A stretch of DNA of 64,000 nucleotides from NCBI RefSeq assembly GCF_029433095.1, contig NZ_JARNTX010000002.1, positions 1,364,001 to 1,428,000 of the forward strand, written 5' to 3'. Made by a program: the position numbers and the translations under genes. The first letter of the stretch is position 1. Each line of letters begins with the position of its first letter. Of this stretch, positions 42,756-51,988 are shown piece by piece. The notes beneath the pieces were generated by a model. The model ran no database searches, was not told where the DNA came from, and saw nothing but the letters and a program-made list of their open reading frames with translations. This DNA comes from Hymenobacter sp. YC55. GTDB taxonomy: Bacteria; Bacteroidota; Bacteroidia; Cytophagales; Hymenobacteraceae.

Positions 42756-43550
42756 CTACGATTTTCGGAAAATCAACAGATGCTGCTGTGGTAAGCTCTT
42801 GATGTTTTCCACAAAAACCATCCCTATTGCCTCCATTTCCTTGCGGGCCTGAGCTTCAGTCATTTTGTGAATGCGCTTGATTGGCACGTTTGGATCCTCG
42901 CCACGGTACTCTACCAGTGCCACCCGGCCGCTGGGCCGCAATGAGTTGCGAATTGCGCGCATCATTTCCCGTGGATGGTCAAATTCATGGTAGGCATCCA
43001 CAATAAGCACCATATCGACGCTCCCAACCGGGAGGTTAGGGTTTTGGACCGTACCCAAAATTGGCTGGACATTCTGCGCTTTGTTGGTTGCTTTGTGGTC
43101 GCTGAGGTATTTAATCATCTCAGGCTGTATATCCACCGCTAACACCTTGCCCTGCGGCACCAAAGGACTGATGCGGAAACTGAAGTAGCCCGTACCAGCA
43201 CCAATATCGGCTACTACGTCGGTTGGTTTCAGCTTTAGCTCGCGTAGCAATACATCGGTTCGTTCTTCTTCCTGCCGGTCGCCGCGCTCCAACCATTCGG
43301 CACCCTCATGGCCCATGACGTGCGCAATTTGGCGGCCTTGATAATATTTACCAATGCCATTGGGGTCTTGGGGCGGGGCCGAGCGGTAGCCACTAGTGTC
43401 AGCTGGCGCCTCAGCTTGGTCGGCTTGTTCAACGGAAACACGATGTTCTGCAACCATATCCGCGGAGCTTTCCATCGGAGTTTGAGTGCAAGCTGCCGGT
43501 AGCAGAAAGACGGATAGAGTAACCGTCCGGAAGAAAGAGGAATGAGACAT
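42756..43550 (-). CDS. Class I SAM-dependent methyltransferase-like lipoprotein
   Basis: 264 residues from ATG 43550. It has a lipoprotein signal (FFRTVTLSVFLLPAAC, lipobox PAAC) and then a low-complexity Glu/Ala/Asp linker to about residue 65. A Rossmann methyltransferase domain follows: motif I VADIGAGTGYFSFRI near 110, acidic VLAVDIQPEMI near 134, motif IV-like VDMVLIVDAYHEFDHP near 180 and SLRPSGRVALVEY near 205. SAM is a cytoplasmic cofactor, so an apparently exported, membrane-anchored enzyme is odd. Either it binds another ligand, works on SAM outside the membrane, or the signal is retained in the inner membrane. Substrate unknown. A perfect hairpin follows the stop. Confidence 0.85.
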   Translation of the reverse strand: MSHSSFFRTVTLSVFLLPAACTQTPMESSADMVAEHRVSVEQADQAEAPADTSGYRSAPPQDPNGIGKYYQGRQIAHVMGHEGAEWLERGDRQEEERTDVLLRELKLKPTDVVADIGAGTGYFSFRISPLVPQGKVLAVDIQPEMIKYLSDHKATNKAQNVQPILGTVQNPNLPVGSVDMVLIVDAYHEFDHPREMMRAIRNSLRPSGRVALVEYRGEDPNVPIKRIHKMTEAQARKEMEAIGMVFVENIKSLPQQHLLIFRKS

Positions 43551-43741
43551 AAGCACGAGTGCAAGTAAATCGTGTTCAAGTAAACATCCTAACCAGCGGA
43601 AGCGTTCGACCAGCTTTAGTGCATCGCCTCAAACCTTGGTGCCGTTAGAACGAAGTAACATTCGTGTTATTTTTTTCGTCTGTTTTCCGTCTGATGCGTA
43701 ATAATTGCGTTCTTCAACCCTTCAACCAATCTTTCTTTCCT

Positions 43742-44347
43742 ATGAAGCACCTTTTCAACATCCTACCCAAATTGACGGCTATTGCCGCTGTAGCGCTGAG
43801 TATCAGCAGTTGCAATCGCGCTGAGTATGCTATGTTGCCCAAGACAACGCCTTACCACGCTACTTACGGAACAACGAAAACCGTTCCAGCACCAGCAACT
43901 GCAAGCGAAAAAGTAGCAGCTACCGAGGCGCCAGTGGTTGAAGCACCAGCAAAAAGTTCTGTAGCAGCGGCGCCAGCCGCAACTGCTCCTGCAACTACCC
44001 GCACGAATGCTTCTGTTGCAGCAGCACCAGCCAAGGCAAAAGCAGCGAAAACGGTTGCTACAACGGCACCACGCAAGCCAAATTTGGTGCAACGCTTAGC
44101 CGTTGCCAAGATGCTGAAGCAGGTAGACAAGGCTACCACAAAAGTTAAAATCAAAAAGCACACGGAAGCCGCTGGTGCAAACCGGCTTGAAGGCAAACTT
44201 CGCCAAGGTGTTATTTTACTTTTGGCAGGTTTGCTGATCGAGATTCTTGGTGCTGCAACCGGTATAGGTTTGATCTACGTTTTAGGTGCTATTGTTGCCA
44301 TCATCGGTATAGTACTGATCATTTTGTACTTGCTCGACGAGCTATAG
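43742..44347 (+). CDS. Ala/Pro-rich lipoprotein with C-terminal hydrophobic hairpin
   Basis: 201 residues from ATG 43742. Lipoprotein signal ending in SISSC (Cys24). Residues 45-115 are low complexity, rich in Ala, Pro, Thr and Lys (VPAPATASEKVAATEAPVVEAPAK), then a basic segment RKPNLVQRLAVAKMLKQVDK. The last 50 residues form two hydrophobic helices with glycines (GVILLLAGLLIEILGAATG and GLIYVLGAIVAIIGIVLIIL), a motif often found in small Bacteroidota membrane proteins. Having both an N-terminal lipid anchor and C-terminal membrane helices is unusual and suggests an inner-membrane location. No function is assigned. Confidence 0.75.
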   Translation: MKHLFNILPKLTAIAAVALSISSCNRAEYAMLPKTTPYHATYGTTKTVPAPATASEKVAATEAPVVEAPAKSSVAAAPAATAPATTRTNASVAAAPAKAKAAKTVATTAPRKPNLVQRLAVAKMLKQVDKATTKVKIKKHTEAAGANRLEGKLRQGVILLLAGLLIEILGAATGIGLIYVLGAIVAIIGIVLIILYLLDEL

Positions 44348-44364
44348 TCGTAACATTTCTATTC

Positions 44365-44404
44365 GCAAAAAGCCCCGATTGCAGAAGCAGTCGGGGCTTT
44401 TTGC
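44365..44404. terminator. Bidirectional intrinsic terminator (lipoprotein gene / priA)
   Basis: GCAAAAAGCCCCGA (44365-44378) is perfectly inverted at 44391-44404, between convergent genes, with A/T tracts on both arms. Confidence 0.92.
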
Positions 44405-44423
44405 TGTTAATTTTTAACCTACA

Positions 44424-46967
44424 CTACATTGGGTCTACATCGGCTACAAAGCGGGCTTGCTTGTAGTCTTTTTCATCCTTTACCACGTTGATAGCCGCTA
44501 GAATATCAGCTTTTGCCGCTTTAAGAACCGTATGCTCGCGGCTGAGCTTGATCGTAATTTCTTGCAGGTAGAAGTTCCGGATACGGAATATATACGGCGC
44601 TTCGGGACCTAGCACGGCCTCGCGGCCCAAGCGGGCTACCAACTCGCCAGTCAATAGGATGGCGGCCCGCTCACAGAGCAATTGGTCTGCGTGCTTTACA
44701 ATTAGCCGAATGACGCGCATGAATGGCGGGTAGCCATGCTCGCGTCGCTGGGTGATTTCGTAATCGTAAAATTCCAGATAGTCGTTGCGAATGACCTTGT
44801 CGAAGATAATTTGCTGCGGATCGGCGGTCTGGATAATGACTTTGCCTTTCTTGCCTTTCCGGCCGGCCCTACCACTAACCTGCACAAACATCTGGAAGGC
44901 CCGTTCGTGCGCCCGGAAGTCGGGGTAATGAATGATGCTATCGGCGTTGATAATTCCTACCAGGCTCACATTGGCGAAATCCAAGCCCTTTGTCACCATT
45001 TGAGTGCCTACCAAGATGTTGGTCTTCTGCTGTTCGAAGTCGCCGATGATTTGCTGATAAGAGTTTTTGGCCCGGGTAGTGTCAAGGTCCATGCGCTGCA
45101 CGTTGGCGGCAGGCAACATCACCTTGAGGTCATCCTCTATCTTCTCGGTGCCAAACCCAACGGGTTTGATGTTGCGTGAGCCACAAGCAGGGCACTCTAC
45201 GGGCATCCGGTCGTGGTAGCCGCAATAGTGGCAGCGTAGCTCATGAGCGTGTTTGTGGTAGCTGAGGCTCACGGCGCAATTCATGCACTTCGGAATCCAG
45301 CCACAATCTAGGCAGTTGATAAAGGGAGAGTAGCCACGCCGGTTCTGGAACAGAATCACTTGTTCCTTGAGACTAAGCTTAGTCTCCATAGCGGTCAGCA
45401 GCTCCGGCGTGAAGTGGTTGAGCATCTTCTTCGCCTCCCGGCTCTTGCGCGTGTCTACCAACTCAATTTCCGGCAAACCAGCCTCACCAAACCGTTTGGT
45501 AAGCGAAACTAGGCCATAGCGGCCGGTACGCGTTTGGTAGAATGTTTCGACGGCAGGCGTAGCAGAACCGAGCAGCGTTTTGGCACCTTGGAAGTTGGCC
45601 ATCATCAAGGCTACCTCACGGGCATTGTAGCGCGGGGCTGGGTCGTACTGCTTATAGCTCGACTCGTGTTCTTCGTCCACAATCACTAAAGCCAGATTGT
45701 CGAACGGCAGAAACACTGCTGAGCGCACGCCTATCACCACCTGAAACCGTCCCGACAGCACTCCATTCCATACTTCTACTCGCTCGTTGTCGGAGAACTT
45801 GGAGTGGTACACGCCCAAACGCGAGCCAAACACCCGCATCAAACGGGTTACGATTTGGGCAGTAAGCGCAATTTCGGGCAGCAGATACAGTACTTGCCCA
45901 CCGCCATCCAGCGCATCGCGGATAAGATCGATATAGATTTCTGTTTTACCCGCACCCGTTACGCCGTGCAGCAGCACAATGTCTTTGGTATTAAAAAGGC
46001 GCATGACCTCGTCGCGGGCCTCGGTTTGGGCCTCGCTTAAGGTGAAATGCATGTTGGCTTGCGTGGCATCATCGAGCGGAAAGCGCGACACAATCACGTC
46101 GAACTGCTCTAATACGCCGTTTTTGATGAGCGTATTGACGGCAGAAGGGGAGAGGTGGGGGGCCGACGTGAGGTAGGCCTTCTCGATGCCACTTTGGTTG
46201 GTGAATTCGTTCTGATAGACGGGTACCTTCTGAAGGTAGCGCATCAGCACGTCGAGTTGCTTGGGCCGCGCTGCGAGTTGCGCAAATAGGCCCTCTAGCG
46301 CTGCTTCGGCCACAAAGTGATGCGCCAGCCGCACCTTTTTTACCACTTTCGGCGCGTACTTATCGGCCATGTGCTCGAAGAGAAAGACCACATCTTTCTG
46401 CATCAAGCTCTTGATAACTTTATGGAACGAAGCAATACCGAGCAACTCACCGACTTCCGTAAAAGTCAACGATTTGCCATCCTCACCAGTGCTCAGCGTC
46501 TCGACAATCTTCTCTTCCTGCTCGCTGAGCGGATAGGGATTTTCCTCGCGCACAAAAGCCGGATGGAGCTGTACCCGTGACTCGGAACTAAGCTTCAAAG
46601 CCGATGGCAGCGCTGCATTTATTACCTCGCCTAGCGTGCACATGTAGTAGTCGGCTAGCCAGCGGAAGAGCTGCAACTGCGGCTGCGTGACGACGGGCGC
46701 ATCATCGATAAACTCCAGAATGTATTTTGCTTGGTATTCCTTGGGCGGCGTTTCGTGCACGGCCGCTACAATGCAGCTTAGCGTACGTTTGGCCCCAAAC
46801 TGCACAATTACGCGCCCACCAATCACCACTTGGTCGTTGAGTTCGTAGGGGACGCGGTAAGTGTAGAGCTTGGGCAGCGGCAACGGCAGAATCACGTCGG
46901 CAAACAGCGTGACACGGTCGGCAGCGGGTTCTGGCTGCGGCTGAACAAAGTCGAACGTAAGACTCAA
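44424..46967 (-). CDS. priA: Primosomal protein N' (replication restart helicase)
   Basis: 847 residues. PriA recognises stalled forks and loads DnaB. Order: N-terminal DNA-binding domain (FADVILPLPLPKLYTYRVP at the start, GRVIVQFGAKRTLSCIV), helicase core with Walker A GVTGAGKTEIYIDL near 340, DEEH box VIVDEEHESSYKQYD near 435, the zinc-binding cysteines (CLDCGWIPKCMNC and CHYCGYHDRMPVECPACG) near 555-605, then GTEKIEDDL, GTQMVTKGLDFANV and SGRAGRKGKKGKV motifs. The start codon is TTG 46967, since no ATG or GTG precedes the conserved N-terminus; TATCTTTA at 46994-47001 may be its -7 element. The gene ends at the shared terminator 44365-44404. Confidence 0.95.
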   Translation of the reverse strand: MSLTFDFVQPQPEPAADRVTLFADVILPLPLPKLYTYRVPYELNDQVVIGGRVIVQFGAKRTLSCIVAAVHETPPKEYQAKYILEFIDDAPVVTQPQLQLFRWLADYYMCTLGEVINAALPSALKLSSESRVQLHPAFVREENPYPLSEQEEKIVETLSTGEDGKSLTFTEVGELLGIASFHKVIKSLMQKDVVFLFEHMADKYAPKVVKKVRLAHHFVAEAALEGLFAQLAARPKQLDVLMRYLQKVPVYQNEFTNQSGIEKAYLTSAPHLSPSAVNTLIKNGVLEQFDVIVSRFPLDDATQANMHFTLSEAQTEARDEVMRLFNTKDIVLLHGVTGAGKTEIYIDLIRDALDGGGQVLYLLPEIALTAQIVTRLMRVFGSRLGVYHSKFSDNERVEVWNGVLSGRFQVVIGVRSAVFLPFDNLALVIVDEEHESSYKQYDPAPRYNAREVALMMANFQGAKTLLGSATPAVETFYQTRTGRYGLVSLTKRFGEAGLPEIELVDTRKSREAKKMLNHFTPELLTAMETKLSLKEQVILFQNRRGYSPFINCLDCGWIPKCMNCAVSLSYHKHAHELRCHYCGYHDRMPVECPACGSRNIKPVGFGTEKIEDDLKVMLPAANVQRMDLDTTRAKNSYQQIIGDFEQQKTNILVGTQMVTKGLDFANVSLVGIINADSIIHYPDFRAHERAFQMFVQVSGRAGRKGKKGKVIIQTADPQQIIFDKVIRNDYLEFYDYEITQRREHGYPPFMRVIRLIVKHADQLLCERAAILLTGELVARLGREAVLGPEAPYIFRIRNFYLQEITIKLSREHTVLKAAKADILAAINVVKDEKDYKQARFVADVDPM

Positions 46968-47094
46968 AGGAAAATCAATCTGAAAGCGGAAGGTAAAGAT
47001 AGCAAGGTGGTGCTTGCACTGTGCCCCCTCCGATAAAATCGTTGGGTGAGGCAGCTATATAGCCAACACCGAAACCAGCTGTGCGAGCAGCTGC

Positions 47095-49131
47095 CTACAT
47101 CTGGGTAAGGGCCTCGGCTACCGTGTGCACAGGTTGCTGACAGGCATGGTTGAAGCAGACGTAAATTGTGGTCTTGCCCTCACGTGCCTCCCGGCCTTGA
47201 AGCAAGGGCAACTCGCTAATGCTTTTCGTGCCCGCAAGCACGGCATTTGGGAGATATTTACGGCTTAACTCCTCACGCAAGACCGCCGCATCAGGCCCTA
47301 CAATAGCAATTTCGGCAGTTGGTTTCAAATGCGTGGCATACAGCGCGGCCCAGTTCGTAAGGTGTTGGGGCTCCTGTACTACCAGCGCCTGAATGCGGCG
47401 TAGCATGGCGGTGGCTAGATCGGCGTAGCGGCTGTTTTCGAGGTGAAGACCCAACCGGTGCAGGTTGTGTGCCATAACCGAGTTGGAAGCCGGAATTACG
47501 TTGTCGAACAACTCTTTCTTGCGAGCAATGAGTTTCTCGCCGGTATCGTCGGTGTAAAAGAATTGTTCTTTTGTCGGGTCAAAAAAATGGGCTAGCACGT
47601 ATTCCGTCAGGTCTTCTGCCTCGTGTAGCCAACTCTCTTGAAAAGTAGCTTCGTAGAGGCTGATGTAGGCTTGAATAACCAGTGCGTAGTCTTCCAGGAA
47701 AGCACTGATGGAGGCGCGCCCATTCTTGTAGTTGCGGTAGAGGCCGGCCCCGTTGCGCAACTTGTTTTCAATGAACTGTGCATTCCAGAGGGCCAGCGCC
47801 AGAAACTCAGGCTCGGCAAAGGCCCGGTAAGCATCCAGCAAGCCCTGTAGCATCAACGCGTTCCATCCAGTCAGAATCTTATCATCAAGACCAGGCCGAA
47901 CACGCTGGTTGCGGGCGGCCAGCAGCTTCTGTTTCCAGCCTTTTACCAACTCGTTCAATACCTCGGGGGTAAGCTGATGCGCCTCGGCGAAATCGTTGTT
48001 GAAGGCGCGGCGATGCAAAATGTTACGCCCATGCTCCCAATTTCCTAACGCAGTGCAGTTGTAGTACTTGGCAGCTAAGGGTTCTTCATCGTCCAGAATA
48101 TCGCGCAATTCTTCTCTAGTAAAAACGTAGAATTTACCTTCCTCGCCTTCGCTGTCGGCATCAAGAGAAGAGAAAAAGCCGCCTTCCGAACTTGTCAGCT
48201 CGCGCTCCAGAAAGCTGATAGTATCATACACAACCTCCCGGTACAGGTTGTCTTGGGTTACTTGGTAGGCTTCGGCGTACAAGCTTACCAATTGGCCGTT
48301 GTCGTAAAGCATCTTTTCGAAGTGCGGCACCAGCCATTTAGCATCGGTAGAATAGCGGGCAAACCCACCGCCTACTTGGTCGTAGAGGCCGCCCCAGGCC
48401 ATTTCACGCAGCGTAAGGTTGATTTGTGCCAACACGCGGCGGCTACCACTAAGTTGATAGGTGCGCAGCAAAAAACGCCAGATGCTTGGCATGGGAAACT
48501 TGGGGGAGCGGTTCATGCCACCCAGTTCCCGATCAAACTTAGCCGCCAGATTATACACCAGTAACTTAAACTCGTCTTCCGAGAAACCTTCTGTGGCGGC
48601 TGGAATACGGTATTTCTCTAGTTCGCTGGCTTGCAACACTTGCGCAAATTGCTCGGCTGAAGCGTCTAGTTGCTTTCGGTCTTCGTTTTGGTAGGCCTGG
48701 CCAATGCTAGTTAACAGTTGTTGCCAGTTGCCTGGTGAGAAGTAGGTGCCGCCGTAAAACGGCTTGGCCTCTGGGTTCAGAAAAACGTTCAGCGGCCAAC
48801 CGCCCTGCACGCCCATAGCCTGCAAGGCCTCCATATACACTTGATCTACGTCCGGTCTCTCCTCCCGATCCACCTTGATGCATACAAAATGCTGGTTCAT
48901 CACGGCCGCAATATTCACATCCTCGAACGATTCGCGCTCCATTACATGGCACCAGTGGCAAGCTGCGTAGCCAATACTGACCAGAATAGGCTTCTGTTCA
49001 GCTCGAGCTCGACTCAACGCTTCTTCGCCCCACGGATACCAGTCTACCGGATTGTGAGCATGTTGTAATAGATAAGGGCTAGATTCTTGCGCAAGGCGGT
49101 TGGTGGAAGCAGGTTGCTTGGAAGCACTCAT
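47095..49131 (-). CDS. DUF255 thioredoxin-domain protein (YyaL/SSP411-like)
   Basis: 678 residues from ATG 49131. The N-terminal domain (about 1-160) is thioredoxin-like with the family pattern NRLAQESSPYLLQHAHNPVDWYPWGEEAL, CHWC in AACHWCHVMERESFED, and QGGWPLNVFL. The remainder is a six-hairpin alpha/alpha barrel similar to N-acylglucosamine 2-epimerase/cellobiose epimerase folds (MNRSPKFPMPS, GLYDQVGGGFARYSTDAKWLVPHFEKMLYDN, LDDKILTGWNALM). No signal peptide. The biochemical activity of the family is not established; despite its cysteine pair it may not be a redox enzyme. Likely monocistronic. Confidence 0.9.
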   Translation of the reverse strand: MSASKQPASTNRLAQESSPYLLQHAHNPVDWYPWGEEALSRARAEQKPILVSIGYAACHWCHVMERESFEDVNIAAVMNQHFVCIKVDREERPDVDQVYMEALQAMGVQGGWPLNVFLNPEAKPFYGGTYFSPGNWQQLLTSIGQAYQNEDRKQLDASAEQFAQVLQASELEKYRIPAATEGFSEDEFKLLVYNLAAKFDRELGGMNRSPKFPMPSIWRFLLRTYQLSGSRRVLAQINLTLREMAWGGLYDQVGGGFARYSTDAKWLVPHFEKMLYDNGQLVSLYAEAYQVTQDNLYREVVYDTISFLERELTSSEGGFFSSLDADSEGEEGKFYVFTREELRDILDDEEPLAAKYYNCTALGNWEHGRNILHRRAFNNDFAEAHQLTPEVLNELVKGWKQKLLAARNQRVRPGLDDKILTGWNALMLQGLLDAYRAFAEPEFLALALWNAQFIENKLRNGAGLYRNYKNGRASISAFLEDYALVIQAYISLYEATFQESWLHEAEDLTEYVLAHFFDPTKEQFFYTDDTGEKLIARKKELFDNVIPASNSVMAHNLHRLGLHLENSRYADLATAMLRRIQALVVQEPQHLTNWAALYATHLKPTAEIAIVGPDAAVLREELSRKYLPNAVLAGTKSISELPLLQGREAREGKTTIYVCFNHACQQPVHTVAEALTQM

Positions 49132-49196
49132 AACAGGGAGGGGTTGGAAAGACAAAACCCGGTCGAGTAGGACCGGGTTTTAAAATTCAGTGGTAT

Positions 49197-51749
49197 TTAA
49201 GAGGCGTCTGGCGTTTCGTCGGGAGTTGCAGGTTTACGGCGCGACGTCCGGGCAGGCCGTTTAGGCGCAGCCGCGGGAGTCTCTGGAGCAGCCACCGACT
49301 TGGCCGCCGGCTTGCGTCGGCGCTGAGTTGGGACATCCTCCGGTGCTGGACTAGCAGAAGCAGACTTTTCGGCGACTCCTTTCTTATTCTTAGCCTTCGG
49401 AGCAGGCTTGTTTGATGCTGTCGGAGATACTTCTGCTGTTGCAGATTGCTCAGCGGGAGCATCCTCTTGCTTCGCTTTCGAATTAGCTGGTTTACGTCGC
49501 GACTTCTTTGGTGCTGATGCGGCCGGAACAGGTTCTGCTGAAGTTTCAGCTGGGGCAACTTCAGCAATTGGTGCAGCTGCAACCTCCTCATTAGTTTGTG
49601 TGGGAGCAGGCGCTGTTTCTGCTGGTGCTGCCACTTCAGGTGCCGGACTTGCAATTGTTGGTTCAACTGGGGTTTCGACTTCAGCAATCGGTGGGGGAGG
49701 AGTTTGGTTCTTGCTAACTGGCTCACGATTGAGCGTAGCATGTCCCGAAGCACTTAATCGGCCGGACGCTCCCGTTCCTTTCACTGGCGGAATGGCATCG
49801 ACAACTGGCGGTTTGACCGGTACTGGTGGCTCTGTCGAAGATACTATAGGTTGTGACTGGGTTGAGGCTTCGGCGGCAGTGGAAACCGGTAAAGCTGGGG
49901 CTGCGTCGGGGCTAATAGGTGCTTCAGCTGAAGTTGCCTCAATTGGGGACACAGGACCTGGCGGCGTCTCCGGTGGGGTAGCGTACAACGTTTTGATTCT
50001 CGAATCAGGCCGACGTGATTTGCGTAGGGCGGCAGCTCTCACTTCGCTGGCAGAGCGGCCCGTACGAACTGGCCGTTGCAAACCGGAAGTTATTACAGAA
50101 GTTGTCGGTTCAACGGTGCTTGGTTGGTCCGTTATCGGTGGCGCAGAATCAGGTAAGGCTGCCTCCGTTGTAGATTCTGAAGTAGCATCGGCCACATTGG
50201 GTGTCTCAACGGCATCTGGAGCTAGTGCGCTAGGATCAGTTGGGATACCTGTTGCTTCAGAGACTACTTCGGTTAAGTGCTTGCCGCGTCCTCTACCGCG
50301 GCGTGAGGCACGCTTACGCCGTTCCAAAGCCGTTTGCAGAGGCGCATCAGGGTCGAGAGTTACGGCAACCACCGAAGATGTATTTGTCTCTTCCGCTGCC
50401 AGCTCCTCAACTTTTATTTCCGATTCAGCTACTATAGTTGCTTCACTAACTAAGATTGTGGTTCCAGCAGCTAGTGCAGCCGCTTCCTCAGCTAGGCGAG
50501 CAGCGTGCTTCTTCTTGTTGCGCTTTGCACCACCACGGTTACGGCGCTTCTTCTTAGGCTGCGGCACTTCTTCCATGGTTTCCGCCATGGCTTCGGCTTC
50601 ACTAAACTCTTCTGTTTCTTCCGTTTCCACTTCAACCGCGTCACTGATTGCTTCAATCAGAGTGGTGTGCTCTGCCGGCACAAGTGGTATAGCGGGCGTT
50701 TCATCACCTATATCAATGCGCTCTTCGTCATCTTCGGGTTCCGGTTCAGGCACTGGCGTTGGCTTAGGCACCGGCAAATTCTGTATCTGCTTGCGAATTT
50801 CCAGAATCTCCATGCGCATGTCTGCCTGCCTAGAAAGTTTCTCGAGACGCTCCAACGTATTAACCAGAAACTGGCGATGCTCGGGAGCACCTGAGTATAG
50901 TGGCCGATGATGTATTGCTTGGCGCACCGACTCCCACTCCTTGCGGAACCGGCCAAACTCTACGTCGAAGTAGGTACGTGCAAAACGTTCCCATATGTAA
51001 TCCTCCGCTACCACAGAAGGATGCAGCATATCTGCCGCGTAAAAGCGGTAGTCGCGCAAATCATCTAACAGGAGTTCGTAGGCCGGGAAGTATGATACAT
51101 CTGGTAGTAATTCACTTAAGTAATGACAAGCTACCCGCAATACTGATTTACTTACAGCATTGAGTGGCAACGTGTCTTTTAGATGACGTACCGGGCTTAC
51201 AGTTAATACAAAGCGCAGCTTAGGATTTCGCAAACGCAAATACGCGTGCGTTTCTGCCACCGCGTTGATAATTTCGTCAGGAGTCAGCAGTTCCTTGTTA
51301 AACTTCTCGGCGGGTACTTTATGGCAATTGCTTACCAACTCGTCCGTTTCTTTTAGCCGATAAGCCCAGGCTGTGCCTAGCGTTAGCACCACCACATCGG
51401 CCGTGACCAGAAATACGCCTGTGTCCCGCGAAGTTTGCTGGATGGTTTGTAGAAGTTCTACCGGCGAATCAGCTCCGACGTTAGCATGAAAATCATAACT
51501 CTGCCAGCGTCCACGTGCTTCCACTAAGTGCTGCTGCCAATCCATTTCCTCACCGGCCGCTGCACGGAGCAGTTTGCAGGCTGTCACAGGATTAAATAAG
51601 GTACCAAACGGATTAACTAGCGTATGTACTTTGGTTTCTGCTAATCGACTTCCTATAGTGTCGGAAAAGCAGGAGCCAATAGTTAGCACGCGTGCCGAAA
51701 GAGGCAGTTGGTGCGGAGCGGGAATAAGAGGTAATTCAGTGCGGAACAT
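49197..51749 (-). CDS. GSCFA-domain protein with long low-complexity basic/acidic tail
   Basis: 850 residues from ATG 51749 (MFRTELPLIPAP). The N-terminal 300 residues form a GSCFA domain: the name-giving LTIGSCFSDTIG near 23, VNPFGTLFNPV, VVLTLGTAWAYR, KLRFVLTVSPVRHLKD and YFPAYELLLDDLRDYRFYAADMLHPS, with a GDSL/SGNH-hydrolase-like order. About 330 residues is the usual total for the family. Here a further 500 or more follow that are very rich in Pro, Ala, Glu, Thr and Ser with Arg/Lys clusters (KKKRRNRGGAKRNKKKH, RRKRASRRGRGRGKH, and repeated SRRKPA), reminiscent of the disordered C-terminal tails of RNase E/G or ribosome-associated proteins. The enzymatic domain's substrate is unknown; the tail suggests RNA or acidic-polymer binding, by inference only. 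Confidence 0.85.
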   Translation of the reverse strand: MFRTELPLIPAPHQLPLSARVLTIGSCFSDTIGSRLAETKVHTLVNPFGTLFNPVTACKLLRAAAGEEMDWQQHLVEARGRWQSYDFHANVGADSPVELLQTIQQTSRDTGVFLVTADVVVLTLGTAWAYRLKETDELVSNCHKVPAEKFNKELLTPDEIINAVAETHAYLRLRNPKLRFVLTVSPVRHLKDTLPLNAVSKSVLRVACHYLSELLPDVSYFPAYELLLDDLRDYRFYAADMLHPSVVAEDYIWERFARTYFDVEFGRFRKEWESVRQAIHHRPLYSGAPEHRQFLVNTLERLEKLSRQADMRMEILEIRKQIQNLPVPKPTPVPEPEPEDDEERIDIGDETPAIPLVPAEHTTLIEAISDAVEVETEETEEFSEAEAMAETMEEVPQPKKKRRNRGGAKRNKKKHAARLAEEAAALAAGTTILVSEATIVAESEIKVEELAAEETNTSSVVAVTLDPDAPLQTALERRKRASRRGRGRGKHLTEVVSEATGIPTDPSALAPDAVETPNVADATSESTTEAALPDSAPPITDQPSTVEPTTSVITSGLQRPVRTGRSASEVRAAALRKSRRPDSRIKTLYATPPETPPGPVSPIEATSAEAPISPDAAPALPVSTAAEASTQSQPIVSSTEPPVPVKPPVVDAIPPVKGTGASGRLSASGHATLNREPVSKNQTPPPPIAEVETPVEPTIASPAPEVAAPAETAPAPTQTNEEVAAAPIAEVAPAETSAEPVPAASAPKKSRRKPANSKAKQEDAPAEQSATAEVSPTASNKPAPKAKNKKGVAEKSASASPAPEDVPTQRRRKPAAKSVAAPETPAAAPKRPARTSRRKPATPDETPDAS

Positions 51750-51940
51750 TCCAAACAGATACGGCAAAAAACAGCCAACGGACAGGCAACCTACTCAACA
51801 TCGTGCGTTCAGCCAAAAAGTAGCTTCCTCAAACACATTACAAAGAGTGCTGCTCTGGTATTTAAGCTACCCAATAGTTATATAAGAAGCCAAGCAATTA
51901 CTTCAATACTAGAAGCTGTCACCAGAATTACTTAATCAAA

Positions 51941-51970
51941 AAAGCCCGGCTGTCGAGACAGTCGGGCTTT
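51941..51970 (-). terminator. Intrinsic terminator of the rpsF-rpsR-rplI operon
   Basis: AAAGCCCGGCTGTC (51941-51954) pairs with GACAGTCGGGCTTT (51957-51970) with one G-U pair and flanking A/T tracts. Confidence 0.9.
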
Positions 51971-51988
51971 CTTTTAACAAGAAGCAGC

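Noticed and set aside
49187..49753. 188-codon minus-strand frame overlapping the end of the GSCFA gene
   Set aside because: It is a shifted frame of the same repetitive tail (Leu/Gln/Arg-rich) and not a frameshifted continuation of the domain.
49408..50910. 500-codon open frame on the plus strand opposite the GSCFA tail
   Set aside because: It lies entirely antisense to the low-complexity tail; its Ser/Ala/Gly-rich product is the mirror of Pro/Ala/Glu codons and shows no domain.
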